DNA of 64,000 nucleotides from Haladaptatus salinisoli (GCF_020614375.1 NZ_CP085327.1:1600823-1664822), one strand, 5' to 3'. Shown: positions 32,949 to 42,569, counted from the first letter of the stretch. Numbers and translations are program-made. Notes: generated by a model from the letters alone, not told the origin.

Positions 32949-33382
32949 CGGTCTTCGACCTCGCGCGCGATGTCGGCGAGGCTGTCGTCCGGTTTCTCCG
33001 TCGCCGTGTACACCGCCCGCTCGCCGGGATTTCGGAGCCCGTACTGGAATCCTTCCTCGACCACGTCGACGAGCACGGACTGGCCGAGTTCGCGGTCGCT
33101 CCCGGCGAACCACTCGACGAGCCGATTCTCGCCGTCGCCCGGGTTGCGAGCGAGTCGCGGCGTGTCGTACGCGCCGCGGATGAGCCGACCGTCGCCGGTC
33201 AGCGGACGCTCGATTCTGGCGCGGTACTCGGTGTCGTCGATGACGAGTCGGACGAGTTCGTCCGCCGGAAAGGCGTCCGCGTCGTCCGCCGATATCTCGA
33301 TGCGCGGACGGTTCGTCGCGCCCGCCTGCGCGAGCGTCGCCCGGACCGTCTCCGTGGTGTCGCTGGAAACCCGCTGGGTCAT
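32945..33382 (-). CDS. Conserved haloarchaeal protein of unknown function
   Basis: 145 residues, ATG 33382. Starts MTQRVSSDTTETVRATLAQA, then a beta-rich core (RPRIEISADDADAFPADELV, RARIERPLTGDGRLIRGAYD) and VLVDVVEEGFQYGLRNPGERA near the end. No signal or membrane segment. It is translationally coupled to the DUF5807-type gene and adjacent to the S6e gene, so it probably belongs to a small housekeeping operon. I cannot name the family with confidence. Confidence 0.65.
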   Translation of the reverse strand: MTQRVSSDTTETVRATLAQAGATNRPRIEISADDADAFPADELVRLVIDDTEYRARIERPLTGDGRLIRGAYDTPRLARNPGDGENRLVEWFAGSDRELGQSVLVDVVEEGFQYGLRNPGERAVYTATEKPDDSLADIAREVEDR

Positions 33383-33424
33383 GCTGATGAAAAGACTGTG
33401 AACGTGTTTGAATGCTGTGTCGCG

Positions 33425-33826
33425 CTACTCGTCTTCTTCGTCGCCGCCTTCGCCGTACAGCTCGTCGACCGACTGGTCGCCGCGCTCGGCGATCTTGACG
33501 TTCAGTTGGGCGACGGCCTCGCTGACTTCCTTGCCGCGGACGGAGATACGACGGCGCTCGCCGTCTCGCTCGGGATTGTAGCCCGTGCCGCCTTTGAGGA
33601 GCACGTCCTTCAAGTTCGGGCCGGCGACGTCGCTGCGCATCGGGCGACCGGCGTTGTCGGAGCCGCCCGTTATCTCGACCGTGTAACCGTCGAGTCCGAC
33701 GGCGCTCCCGTCCACGTCCTCGCCGATGGATTTGCCGAGGAATCGGTTCGCGTCCTGTCCGTCGATGTCGCGCTGATACGCCGCCCCGGAGTCGGGGTCC
33801 GCGACGACGACCTGAAAGTTTGCCAT
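33425..33826 (-). CDS. rps6e: Small-subunit ribosomal protein S6e
   Basis: 133 residues. Archaeal/eukaryal-specific 30S protein. The typical N-terminus [14 protein letters not shown], the glycine-rich central [21 protein letters not shown] and [30 protein letters not shown] are all present; the acidic tail GEGGDEEDE is a haloarchaeal trait. CTTTTAGGG upstream on the minus strand gives a TATA-like box with about 28 nt spacing (33853-33860). It is a stable marker that this is archaeal. Confidence 0.95.
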   Translation of the reverse strand: MANFQVVVADPDSGAAYQRDIDGQDANRFLGKSIGEDVDGSAVGLDGYTVEITGGSDNAGRPMRSDVAGPNLKDVLLKGGTGYNPERDGERRRISVRGKEVSEAVAQLNVKIAERGDQSVDELYGEGGDEEDE

Positions 33827-33930
33827 ACGGGAGAAATATCGGGCGCTCCCTAAAAGGACATCGAAACCGACCGTCTTCCGGACGAAACTCCTTTCGCCCG
33901 CGCGGTCGTTGTCTCCCGACGGAGGAGGGG

Positions 33931-35268
33931 ATGGCCGAGGTCTACTACTTCGTCAGCGACCTTCACGTCGGTGGCGACGAGCAGTTACAGGAGTGCGAGT
34001 TCGAGGACGAGTTCGTCGAGTTCCTCCGACGGCTCGAAGAGGCCGACGAGGACGCGGAGCTGATAATCCTCGGCGACGCGTTCGGCCTCTGGGAGTTCAC
34101 CGAGACGGACGGGATGGCGAAGTTCGAGGAACTCGTCGAGCACCATCCGAAGCTCTTCGACCAGCTTCGGGCGACCGGCGAGAGCGTCACCATCACGCTC
34201 ATCCCCGGCAACCACGACGCCGAACTGGCGGGGTACGCGGAGTACGTCGAGCGGTTGGGCGAGTACAACGTCGAACTCGACGCGACGCTCTCGCTGACCA
34301 GACCCGTGGCCGGGCGAACCATCTGGATAGAACACGGGATGCAGCGGGACCCGCACAACCGGATGCCCGACTTCGGTAATCCGCGGGCGAATCCGCTGGG
34401 GTACTTCGTGAACCGCCACGTCACGAGCAAGGCCGGACAGCTCTCGGGACGCGGGCGGTACAACTGGCTCAAGGACATCCAGTCGGTGACGCCGCTCGAA
34501 GAGATACCGGACTGGATCGCCTCGAACTACTTCTACCGGGAGATGAGCCCGTTCCTCCGGTACGCCGCGCTCCCGTTTCTGTTGCTCTTTCAGGCGAGCC
34601 TCGTCTATCTGGTCGTTCTCCTGCTGGAGGACAGCGGACTGCTCGGAACGACCGTCGTGACCGATTTGACGACCGCGTTCCTCCGCCGGTTCGGGCTGGT
34701 CGGCGACCTCGTCGAGTTCGTCGTCTACGTCAACCTCGTCGTCGTCGGCCTCCTGTTCGTCCTCTCGATACCGCTGTACTTCTTCGCCCGCGACGCGCGA
34801 AAGACGCTCGAACGGTTCGACCTCGTCCGGTCGAACTCGGACGCGGAACCGTCCGACGCCACCTACGTCGAGGCCGCGCTCGACGTGTTCGAAACCGAAC
34901 CGGACGTCGCGGCGTTCGTCTACGGGCACACCCACCGAGTGTCGTTGACGAGGGTCGGAAAGCGCGTCATCATCAACACCGGCACGTGGCTCAAGCGACT
35001 GCACCGGACGCCGACGTGGATCGGAATCCTCCCTCCCGTCTACTACCCGTCCTTCCGGCTGAACTACTTCCGAATCTACGAGGAGGCGGGGAACGTCGTC
35101 GTCGAGTACGAGACCGTCGAGAAGGACGCGCCGAGGGAACTCACCGTGCTCCAGCGACTGCTGACCCGGCGACCGAAGCCCGACCCCGAGATTCCCGAGC
35201 GGACGGTTCTCGAATCGCCGCGGAAGGAGACCGTCGAATCGCCGACGCAGGCGGACGGCGGGGAGTAG
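33931..35268 (+). CDS. Membrane metallophosphoesterase (calcineurin-like)
   Basis: 445 residues from ATG 33931 ([18 protein letters not shown]); a longer upstream frame is not convincing. Calcineurin-like phosphoesterase with the metal motifs SDLH (9-12), GD (48-49), GNHD (93-96), H135 in WIEHGMQ and GHTH (332-335). Between H135 and GHTH lies an insertion with two membrane helices (about 211-232 and 262-286), so the active site is split across a membrane-anchored loop. UDP-diacylglucosamine hydrolase (LpxH)-like and polyphosphate or lipid substrates are possibilities. The tail (about 400-445) is charged and low complexity. Divergent from S6e. Confidence 0.85.
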   Translation: MAEVYYFVSDLHVGGDEQLQECEFEDEFVEFLRRLEEADEDAELIILGDAFGLWEFTETDGMAKFEELVEHHPKLFDQLRATGESVTITLIPGNHDAELAGYAEYVERLGEYNVELDATLSLTRPVAGRTIWIEHGMQRDPHNRMPDFGNPRANPLGYFVNRHVTSKAGQLSGRGRYNWLKDIQSVTPLEEIPDWIASNYFYREMSPFLRYAALPFLLLFQASLVYLVVLLLEDSGLLGTTVVTDLTTAFLRRFGLVGDLVEFVVYVNLVVVGLLFVLSIPLYFFARDARKTLERFDLVRSNSDAEPSDATYVEAALDVFETEPDVAAFVYGHTHRVSLTRVGKRVIINTGTWLKRLHRTPTWIGILPPVYYPSFRLNYFRIYEEAGNVVVEYETVEKDAPRELTVLQRLLTRRPKPDPEIPERTVLESPRKETVESPTQADGGE

Positions 35269-35291
35269 CGAACCGAACTCGGAGGCGCGGG

Positions 35292-35702
35292 TTATCGCGC
35301 CCGGACGACCACGGTGTCGGCGGCCACGTCGCCGATTCGCTGGCGGTCGTCGTTGGTGAGCATGACGACGAGCGCGACGGCGTAACTCAGGATTCCGTCG
35401 ATGATTCGAAGCAGATTGCGGACGAGCGAGGCGCCCATCGTACACGGGTCGCCCGAGCGCTTGACGACGACGATGCCGAGCAGACGCTTGCCGAACGTTT
35501 GGCCGAACAACCCTTCGAGGACGATGAAGTACCCGAACATGCCCGAGAAGACGCCGAGAAAGATGCCCGCTCTGCCGAGAGAGAGTCCGAGCGCCACGCC
35601 GAGGGCGACGCCGGCGACGAACGAGATGACGTGGTCGACGACGAACGCGGCGACGCGACTGAGGATTACGTCCTGTTCCGTTTCTATGACCGGTTCGACC
35701 AT
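35292..35702 (-). CDS. RDD-family membrane protein
   Basis: 136 residues, ATG 35702. Typical RDD protein: Arg/Asp near the start of helix 1 (RVAAFVVDHVISFVAGVALG), helix 2 (IFLGVFSGMFGYFIVLEGLFGQTFGKRLLG), the family FGKRLLGI motif, and helix 3 with ILSYAVALVVMLTNDDRQRIGD. Function of the family is unclear; some are Na+/H+ antiporter-like or channels. A 6-bp inverted repeat TCCGGT/ACCGGA (35707-35723) sits between a TTATTC box and the ATG, where a regulator could act. Confidence 0.85.
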   Translation of the reverse strand: MVEPVIETEQDVILSRVAAFVVDHVISFVAGVALGVALGLSLGRAGIFLGVFSGMFGYFIVLEGLFGQTFGKRLLGIVVVKRSGDPCTMGASLVRNLLRIIDGILSYAVALVVMLTNDDRQRIGDVAADTVVVRAR

Positions 35703-36002
35703 GGAATCCGGTTATTCACCGGAAGAATAAGTTTTCCGTTCGCCGAGAGAAGATGACCGAGACGGCGATGGAGCGAGGCGTTCCTCTCGCGATCGGCGGT
35801 GAAGGCTCCGCCTGACATCCCCCGAACGCCGGTCCACGCGCGGGAACGGGGAATTGGCCGATTCGCTCGATGCGCGAAACGGCCGACATAACGGAATTCG
35901 AGACGGCGTGGATTTTAGTATCATAACGGTAATTTTCACATTTCTGTGGAAATGTTCTATAGCGGCGTGTGCAGTACACCCCGACATGAGGATCGAGAGA
36001 AC
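35703..36002. other. Divergent intergenic region, RDD gene / O-antigen-ligase gene
   Basis: 300 bp holding back-to-back promoters: the RDD gene box (CTTATTC, 35725-35731) and, for the rightward gene, AT-rich ATTTTAG...CATAACGG (about 35912-35931). A 6-bp inverted repeat lies next to the RDD start. Nothing else with convincing coding structure; the open frames here are chance. Confidence 0.5.
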
Positions 36003-37445
36003 ATGACGCTGGGAGAACAACGCACACCTTCGACGACGCTCCCGGTAAACCCGTTTCGGCGCGAGCTCCTCCCGCTCGTGCTCGTACAGCTCTTTCTAGT
36101 TCCCCTTCTCTTCGCCGACGTGCTGCTCCGAGCCACGAACAGGCCGGAGTGGGTCAGCGCGTTTCACCTCAACCTCCTGTACGTGCTCTTTGCCCCGGTT
36201 CTCCTGTTCGCGTACGCCTACTATCGGCCGGACCGGAACCTCTGGCTCCACGTCGCGCAGTTGGCGATACTGATACTGCTGACGTTCGCCCTGCTCCGAC
36301 AGGAGTACAAGTACATACCCCCCGCCGACGAGGGGCGCACCATCCACGTCGCCATCCTCTACCTCTACTACCTCGCGTACCCCCTGCTCGGGTACGACCT
36401 CGTGTCGTTCTTCCGCGAACGCGCGGTGTATATTGCGGCGTACGCCACCGTTCTCGGCGTCTACTTCTTCCACGTCGACGGAATGGCCGCCGGGTCGGGG
36501 AAAGCGCGGTTCGTCGTGATGGTCGCGCTGATCTTCGGGATGAACCTCTTTTTCATCCCGCGACACGTCTCCCGCGACGTCTTCCTGTGGGCGCTGAGCC
36601 TCGCGGCGACGTTCGCGGTCGGGCTCGGACTGCCCGCCTACCTGTTCGGGGAGTACCAGGTGTCGTGGTTGCAGATGCGGCTGTTCGCGGCCGAGTTCAC
36701 GGCCCCCCTGCTCGGCGTCAAACTGCACTACCTGCAGTCCATCTTCGCGAACCCGAACACCCTCGGCGGACTCGCGTTCGCGGGCGCGTTCGCGGCGCTC
36801 GTGCTGGCGGGCGAGGCCGCCCGGCGTCGGTCGTTCGCCGTCGTGCCGATCGCGGGGGCGATGTTCCTGTTGAACGGTATCGGCGTGTACGCGAGCTACT
36901 CCCGGGCGAGCTGGCTCGCCTTGGCGCTCGCGTCGACGGTGTACGCCTCGTACCTCGCGTTCGACCGACGAACCGTCGCCTACGCCACCGTCGCGCTCGG
37001 CGCGCTGACGGTGCTCTTCTTCGCGGGCATGTTCCTCTCCGTCGTTCCCATCGACCCGCACGGTCGGTTCGCGCTCTGGCGGGGCGGACTCGGCGCAGTG
37101 CTGCACGCGCCGAGTCCGTTCGGGTACGGGGTCGTCGCCGAAGATCAAGTCATCGCGCCGTTCGTGCCGGACGCCAACTTCCGAGGCTACTCGCCGCACA
37201 ACTCCTACATGGTGATATTCCTCAACACCGGAATCGTCGGCGGACTCGCGTATCTGGTGTTGACGCTCGGGAGCATCGCCGAGGGGCTGTTCCGCTACGA
37301 GACCGTCGACGTTCCGATGCTCGGCTTCGCGGTGGGCTTCTCGGTTCACCACCTGTTCGAGGCGTACACGATGTTCAACATCGCCGTCGCCTCCGTCGTC
37401 TCCGCGCTCGTGTTCGGCTACCTCATCTGCGGCTATCGCCGGTAA
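36003..37445 (+). CDS. O-antigen-ligase-like membrane protein (WaaL/PF04932 type)
   Basis: 480 residues from ATG 36003 (MTLGEQRTPSTTL). Around 12 membrane helices. The conserved O-antigen ligase patterns are visible: FANPNTLGGLAFAGAF, the loop YSRASWLALALAS, GRFALWRGGLGA and the large external loop ending SPHNSYMVIFLNTGIVGG, typical of enzymes that transfer polyisoprenoid-linked glycans. In haloarchaea such proteins may act as glycan ligase or polymerase for surface glycoproteins or polysaccharide. It opens a cluster with a flippase, sulfatase-fold proteins and glycosyltransferases. Confidence 0.78.
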   Translation: MTLGEQRTPSTTLPVNPFRRELLPLVLVQLFLVPLLFADVLLRATNRPEWVSAFHLNLLYVLFAPVLLFAYAYYRPDRNLWLHVAQLAILILLTFALLRQEYKYIPPADEGRTIHVAILYLYYLAYPLLGYDLVSFFRERAVYIAAYATVLGVYFFHVDGMAAGSGKARFVVMVALIFGMNLFFIPRHVSRDVFLWALSLAATFAVGLGLPAYLFGEYQVSWLQMRLFAAEFTAPLLGVKLHYLQSIFANPNTLGGLAFAGAFAALVLAGEAARRRSFAVVPIAGAMFLLNGIGVYASYSRASWLALALASTVYASYLAFDRRTVAYATVALGALTVLFFAGMFLSVVPIDPHGRFALWRGGLGAVLHAPSPFGYGVVAEDQVIAPFVPDANFRGYSPHNSYMVIFLNTGIVGGLAYLVLTLGSIAEGLFRYETVDVPMLGFAVGFSVHHLFEAYTMFNIAVASVVSALVFGYLICGYRR

Positions 37446-37467
37446 CCCGAAGGCGGTCGGGGAATCG

Positions 37468-39006
37468 TCACCGCGCGACGCGGCGCGCGACCCGTTTCGC
37501 CCCTTCGAGGTCGACGCCGAACCGCTCCTCGAAGCTCTCCACGAGCGCGAGTTCCTCCTCCTCGATGGCTCCGAGCGCGAGTATCGCCGCGACGTAGACG
37601 GCGCAGAACAGCGCGAACGCGCCGACGAGGGTGACGAGGGTGATATCCAGCAGGATCGACGCGCCGCCGTAGGCGACCGCGGCGGCGACGCCCGCCGCGG
37701 TCGCGGTTCGGAACAGCGTCCCTCTGAAGGGGTGGAGTCCGACGGCGCGGTAGAGCTGCGCGAGATACAGGACGTTCATCAACAGGTAGCCGACGGTGGT
37801 CGCGACCGCGGCCCCGAGGTACGAGTACCGGGGGATGAGGACGACGTTGAGCGCGACGTTCACCGCCGCGACGGCGACGTTGTCGTACATGATGAGCCGC
37901 GTCTTCCCGACCGAGGTCAGCGTATTTCCGGCCGGTCCGGCGACGGCGTGCGCCAGAAACCCGAACGCGAGGAGCGAGAGGGTGAACGCCCCCGCGACGT
38001 ACTCCTTGCCGAACGTGTTTCGAATCACGACCTCGGGGAAGAGGACGACGACGAGGAAGATGGGAGTCGTCGCCAGGAACACCCACTTGGAGACGAGTTG
38101 GTACATCCGCCGCATCTCCCCGAACTCGCCGTTCGAGTGAAGCTTCGAGATGACGGGCATGAAGATGAAGCCGAACGACGTGAGCACGACCGTCAACATC
38201 GACGCGATGGGGTACACCGAGTTGTAGACGCCGATGCCGCCGGTTCCGTCGGCGAGAACGCCGAGCATGAAGATATCGATGTTCGCCAGGATCATGTTCA
38301 TCGTCGCGGTTATCATGATGGGAGCCGAGAACAGCAGCAACTCGCCGTGCATCCGCGCCGGTTCGACGCGCTCGAAAAGCGGCGTGTGGCGGACGAGGTA
38401 GTAGCACCCGAACAGCGCCGCGACGCCGTAGGAGGCGGCGTACGCCCACGCGACCCCCGTCGTCCCGAGACCGAAGAACACCGCGCCGACGATCAGCGCG
38501 AGGCGGGAGACGGGGACGGCGAGGTTTTCGAGGTACACCTTCGGAATCGAGTCCTCCATCCCCCGGATGCTGCCGATGGTGAGCTTGACGAACGCCATGA
38601 ACGGAACCGCCAGCCCGAAGATGCGGACGATGGGCGTGAGCGCCGGGTCGCCGAACACCACCGCCGCGATCGGCTCGGCGAGGAGCGCGACGCCGACGCC
38701 GACGGCGAGCGCCAGCGGCACGACGATCTGAAACGCGGAGAGGAGCACGCCGCGCCTGTGCGCTCCCTCCTCGAATCGAGGGAGGTAGCGGCCGATACCG
38801 GTGTCGGTGCCGACCAGCGCGAGAACCGAGAGCATCGTCATCATCGTGATGCCGAGCGAGACGCTCCCGTAATCCACCTTCCCGAGGGTGCGGGCGATGA
38901 GGAGCTTCGAACCGAAGTTGATCCCGAGTTGAAGCATCATCCCGCCGAAGAGGAGGGCCCCCGACGACGCGAGCACTCGCGAGAACTTCGTGGCGTTATC
39001 GGACAT
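37468..39006 (-). CDS. Polysaccharide/oligosaccharide flippase (Wzx/MOP family)
   Basis: 512 residues with about 14 membrane helices in two similar halves, the MOP fold. The opening NATKFSRVLASSGALLFGGM and the repeated helices (GSKLLIARTLGKVDYGSVSLG) match the haloarchaeal RfbX/Wzx proteins such as AglR, which flip polyisoprenoid-linked glycans across the membrane. The last about 40 residues are cytoplasmic and charged. It ends 22 bp from the O-antigen-ligase-like gene, tail to tail. Confidence 0.9.
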   Translation of the reverse strand: MSDNATKFSRVLASSGALLFGGMMLQLGINFGSKLLIARTLGKVDYGSVSLGITMMTMLSVLALVGTDTGIGRYLPRFEEGAHRRGVLLSAFQIVVPLALAVGVGVALLAEPIAAVVFGDPALTPIVRIFGLAVPFMAFVKLTIGSIRGMEDSIPKVYLENLAVPVSRLALIVGAVFFGLGTTGVAWAYAASYGVAALFGCYYLVRHTPLFERVEPARMHGELLLFSAPIMITATMNMILANIDIFMLGVLADGTGGIGVYNSVYPIASMLTVVLTSFGFIFMPVISKLHSNGEFGEMRRMYQLVSKWVFLATTPIFLVVVLFPEVVIRNTFGKEYVAGAFTLSLLAFGFLAHAVAGPAGNTLTSVGKTRLIMYDNVAVAAVNVALNVVLIPRYSYLGAAVATTVGYLLMNVLYLAQLYRAVGLHPFRGTLFRTATAAGVAAAVAYGGASILLDITLVTLVGAFALFCAVYVAAILALGAIEEEELALVESFEERFGVDLEGAKRVARRVAR

Positions 39007-39048
39007 GGATGTGGGGTTGGTGAAGGCGGCTCTTTGCTCTCGTCCGGT

Positions 39049-40368
39049 TCACGCGTACCCGAGATCTTCCAGTCGGTCTTTTATCTCGTCGGGAACGTCG
39101 TTGTTCCGCTCCACGTCGCGCGTGTCGAGGTCGTCCCGAAGTCGCCGGATTCGGTCGGTCACGGCGGCCGCGTCGGGCGCGTCCGCGGAGCCGACGCGTT
39201 CGACGCCGTCGAGCGTCTCGAAGCCGTAGTAATCGCGCGGCGCGACGTAGCCGCGGAGTTCGCGGTCGTACGATTCGGCTTCCGTCTCGTACCCGTTCGT
39301 TTTGAGCTTCTCCTTGCCCCACGAGGTGAGACCCCGGTACTCGGCGAGGAACTCGCCGTCCGACGGGGGTTCGAGGAGGTTCCGACCGCGCGATTCCCCG
39401 TCGACGTCGGCGAGCGCCTGTATCGTCCCGTGGGCGTCGAGGATGCTCGCGGCGGCCGAACTGCGTCCCGACAGCCCCTCGCCGGAGACGACGAACGGGA
39501 CGTGGGTCAACTTGGGATAGACGCCGTACTCGTGGCCCCACGCACCGTGTTCGCCGAGCAGTTCGCCGTGGTCCGAGAGCGTGATGACGTAGTCGAACTC
39601 CTCCGAGAGGTGCTCGAACATCTCGCGGTAGATGTCCGAGAGGTACCGAACGCAGTCTTCGTAGGCCCGCTTCGTCCGCTCGCCGTCCACCTCGCCGATG
39701 CTGATATCCCCGACCGAGTTCGTGAGGTCGGGTTCCTCGACCGTCCGGTACTCCGGCGGAGCGCGGTACGGTTCGTGCGCCTCCATGAGATTCAGGAAAA
39801 GGAACTCCCGGTCGCCGAACTCCGTCCCGCGTATCAGTTCGAGGGCGTCGGTGGCCCCGCCGTACTCGGTCGGCGCGTCCTTTCGGAGGAGGTCGAAACC
39901 AGTCTTGAGCGACGGGATGGTCGCCGAATCGTCGCGGATGCAGGCGTAGAGCGCTCTGAGATACTTCTCGACGCCCGTACTGTCCGTGGTGCGGTTGAAC
40001 TCCTTCCAATTGAACTGGTTCTCGTCGTTCAGGTAGTCCATTCCTTCGGGCGCGGCGAACGCGTCGAATCCCCTGTCGAAATCGAAGTGCGAGGAGACGT
40101 TGGTGTTCGCGCTGAACGCCCGTGTCGTGTAGCCCGCGTCCCGAAGTTCCTCGGCGAGCGCGGGCGTCTCGCAGTCGAAGTACAGATTCTTCGCGTGAAC
40201 GCCGACCTCGCTCGGATACCGTCCGGTGAAGAGCGATGCGTGGGAAGGCACGGTCCAGTTGGACGTGGAGTACGCCCGGTCGAACCGTCTGCCGGGCAAC
40301 CAGTCGAAGTGGCGATCGAACGCGTCTTTTCGCAGGGTGTCGAGGACGACGAGTGCAACGTTTGTCAT
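39049..40368 (-). CDS. Sulfatase-fold hydrolase/transferase (alkaline phosphatase superfamily)
   Basis: 439 residues. Opening VALVVLDTLRKDAF carries the metal-binding Asp, then STSNWTVPSHASLFTGRYP where sulfatases carry C/S-x-P-S-R; here the nucleophile position is Thr or Ser and there is no Cys/Ser-x-P-x-R formylglycine consensus, so activity as a classic sulfatase is doubtful. Typical later elements are ITLSDHGELLGEHGAWGHEYGVYP and HVPFVVSGEGL. Phosphoglycerol or phosphoethanolamine transfer, or phosphodiester hydrolysis, are alternatives. No signal peptide, so the active site is cytoplasmic unless another route exists. Part of the glycan cluster. Confidence 0.8.
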   Translation of the reverse strand: MTNVALVVLDTLRKDAFDRHFDWLPGRRFDRAYSTSNWTVPSHASLFTGRYPSEVGVHAKNLYFDCETPALAEELRDAGYTTRAFSANTNVSSHFDFDRGFDAFAAPEGMDYLNDENQFNWKEFNRTTDSTGVEKYLRALYACIRDDSATIPSLKTGFDLLRKDAPTEYGGATDALELIRGTEFGDREFLFLNLMEAHEPYRAPPEYRTVEEPDLTNSVGDISIGEVDGERTKRAYEDCVRYLSDIYREMFEHLSEEFDYVITLSDHGELLGEHGAWGHEYGVYPKLTHVPFVVSGEGLSGRSSAAASILDAHGTIQALADVDGESRGRNLLEPPSDGEFLAEYRGLTSWGKEKLKTNGYETEAESYDRELRGYVAPRDYYGFETLDGVERVGSADAPDAAAVTDRIRRLRDDLDTRDVERNNDVPDEIKDRLEDLGYA

Positions 40369-40384
40369 TCCGTATCAGTCTCCG

Positions 40385-41320
40385 TTACTTGTAGCCGAGC
40401 GATTCCAGTCGTTCGTCGAGCGTCTCCTGTTCGACCGCGTCGTACTCGTTCGCGGTCGGCGGTTCGCCGGTGATCGTCCGTCGGGTTCGAGCCGGATAGA
40501 CGTGCCACGGCACCTTCACCAGCGATTCCGCCGTCGCGTACTTCGGGTGGGCGTAGCGGTGGGGACTGGCCGACAGCACGCTGTACGCCGATTCGTCCAG
40601 CAGATTTCCGTGGTCGGAGGTGATCACGGTCTTCCCGTCCAACCGTTCGCACAACTCCTCGATTATCGGCACGACGACCTCCAGATTCTCGTCGTAGGCG
40701 CGTTTCAGCGTCTCCGGGGAGAGTTCGCCGTCTCGGACTCGCGCCCAGACCTTCTGCTTCGCGCTCCCCTTCGACGTCTCGCCGAGCGCCCGCTGTCGGG
40801 CGGAGTTGTTCCCGCTCATCACGCCGATCTCCTCCATGGCGGTCGGGCCGACGAAAGGGTGGTGCGGCTGCATGAAGTGGGCGACGACTCGCTTGTTCGG
40901 GTAGCGTTCGACGGCGCGGAGGGTCTCGTCTCGAATATCCCCGGGGAGGACGGTGCCGTGTTCCTCGTCCCAGTGGGTTTTCCACACCTCTTCGAGCGCG
41001 TGGAACGAGTCGCCGGCGTCCATCGACACGAAAGGGTTTCCAGTCACGTACACGGTGTCCAAGAACTCTCGCCCGGCGAAGTTGTTGGCGACGAACTCGC
41101 GGGTCGCGGACCCCTTCGATCGGCGGGACTGGAGGTCGCCGGGGAGGTCGACGAGTCGCTCGAACATATCGTACCGACACGCGTCGAGGATCAGGAGGTT
41201 GTCCCAGTCCTCGGCCATCACGTCGCAGCCGAGTATCCGATTCTCGGTCCGCCCGGCGTACCGTCGCACCTTGTACAGTATCTTCACGGGGTCGTCGATA
41301 GCTTTTTTTACCTTATTCAT
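40385..41320 (-). CDS. Second sulfatase-like (alkaline phosphatase superfamily) protein
   Basis: 311 residues from ATG 41320 (MNKVKKAIDDPVKILYKVRR). Metal site Asp in NLLILDACRYDMFERL, then TVYVTGNPFVSMDAGDS, and late metal ligands in TVITSDHGNLLDESA and PKYATAESLVKVPWHV. It lacks the C/S-x-P-x-R consensus. Similar small proteins are common in haloarchaeal glycosylation clusters, often annotated sulfatase-like with no known substrate. The upstream ATG at 41380 could extend it by 20 residues but no RBS supports that. It is separated by 16 bp from the first sulfatase-fold gene and is probably cotranscribed. Confidence 0.72.
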   Translation of the reverse strand: MNKVKKAIDDPVKILYKVRRYAGRTENRILGCDVMAEDWDNLLILDACRYDMFERLVDLPGDLQSRRSKGSATREFVANNFAGREFLDTVYVTGNPFVSMDAGDSFHALEEVWKTHWDEEHGTVLPGDIRDETLRAVERYPNKRVVAHFMQPHHPFVGPTAMEEIGVMSGNNSARQRALGETSKGSAKQKVWARVRDGELSPETLKRAYDENLEVVVPIIEELCERLDGKTVITSDHGNLLDESAYSVLSASPHRYAHPKYATAESLVKVPWHVYPARTRRTITGEPPTANEYDAVEQETLDERLESLGYK

Positions 41321-41410
41321 ATTTTCCAAGATATCGGTGAAGGAGTTGGATTCTATTGCGGGTAGACAGGGTGGAAGCATAATACTTGTTGCAGGCGAAC
41401 CGGGAGGTTA

Positions 41411-41417
41411 CTTATAC
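41411..41417 (+). promoter_or_regulatory. TATA-like box of the first glycosyltransferase
   Basis: CTTATAC, centred about 25 nt before ATG 41439, supporting MARIAVVHPDFSVKG as the start and a leaderless mRNA. Confidence 0.5.
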
Positions 41418-41438
41418 TAACGAAAAAAGTTGCCTGCT

Positions 41439-42569
41439 ATGGCTCGAATCGCCGTCGTCCACCCCGACTTTTCGGTCAAGGGCGGTGCGGAAGCCGTCTC
41501 GATGAACGTTCTCGAAGCCCTCCAAGCCGACCACGATGTGACCCTCTTCACGACGGTGCGTCCGGATTTCGACGCGCTGAACCGCTACTACAACACCGAG
41601 GTCGGCGGCGTTTCGGTGGCGGTTCCGGCGGTCAACTCGCTCGCGCGACGGCTCGTCGGTTCGCGGTTCGGGCTGGTGCAGTACGCGATCTTGAACCGCG
41701 CGATACGGTCGAAGACGGACGCGTTCGACCTCGTCGTCGGGACGTACAACGAACTGGCGGCCGGCGATTCCGCCCTGCTCTACGTCCACCACCCCCTGTA
41801 TCGCCAGCCGGAGGAATCGCTCGACGCGCGCGAACAGACGAGCGCGCGTCGGGCGTACGAGCGGCTCTGTTCCGCCGTCGCGGGCGTGACCGACGAACAC
41901 CTCCGGCGGAGCACGGTGTTCGCCAACTCCGGCTGGATGGCGAAACTCGTGAACCGCGTGTACGACGCCGACGCGCGACCGCTCTACCCGCCGGTCGATA
42001 CGACGGAGTTCGACCCCCTCCCGCCGGACGAACAGGAACTCGGCTTCGTCGCCATCGGTCGATTCGCGCCCGACAAGAACACCTTGCGGAACATCGAGAT
42101 AATCGAGCGCGTTCGGGAGCGCGGCCACGACGTCCACCTCCACCTCGTCGGGCCGTCCCACCTGTCGGACTACCACGAGCGGGTGCGGCGGACGGCGGCC
42201 GAGTACGATTTCGTCCACGTCGAGGAGGAACTGCCCCGGGAGGAGTTGACGAAACTGGTGGACGCGCACCGCTACGGACTGCACGGGAAGGAGAACGAAC
42301 ACTTCGGGATGGTCGTCGCGGAGATGCTCGCCGGGGGCGCGATACCCTTCGTCCCGAACAGCGGCGGGCAGCGCGAAATCGTCGACGAACGCCCCGAACT
42401 GCTCTACGACTCCGTCGAGGGCGCGGTCGAGAGGATAGACGCAGTGTTGTCCGATTCCGCGCTCGAAGCGGAGCTCCGAGGCGACCTCGCGCGAGCGAGC
42501 GAACGGTTCGGCCGCGCTCGCTTCCGCGAACGAATCCGCGAGACGGTGCGCGAGTCGGTGGCCGACTGA
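41439..42569 (+). CDS. Glycosyltransferase family 4 (Alg11-like)
   Basis: 376 residues, ATG 41439. GT-B fold. N-terminal acceptor domain opens IAVVHPDFSVKGGAEAVSMN (the GG-AE motif). C-terminal donor domain has IGRFAPDKNTLRNIEIIE, VEEELPREELTKLVDAHRYG and the E-x7-E stretch NEHFGMVVAEMLAGGAIPFV. The pattern is close to yeast ALG11/mannosyltransferase homologues in haloarchaeal N-glycosylation clusters. The transferred sugar cannot be read from sequence. It is divergent from the sulfatase-like gene. Confidence 0.85.
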   Translation: MARIAVVHPDFSVKGGAEAVSMNVLEALQADHDVTLFTTVRPDFDALNRYYNTEVGGVSVAVPAVNSLARRLVGSRFGLVQYAILNRAIRSKTDAFDLVVGTYNELAAGDSALLYVHHPLYRQPEESLDAREQTSARRAYERLCSAVAGVTDEHLRRSTVFANSGWMAKLVNRVYDADARPLYPPVDTTEFDPLPPDEQELGFVAIGRFAPDKNTLRNIEIIERVRERGHDVHLHLVGPSHLSDYHERVRRTAAEYDFVHVEEELPREELTKLVDAHRYGLHGKENEHFGMVVAEMLAGGAIPFVPNSGGQREIVDERPELLYDSVEGAVERIDAVLSDSALEAELRGDLARASERFGRARFRERIRETVRESVAD

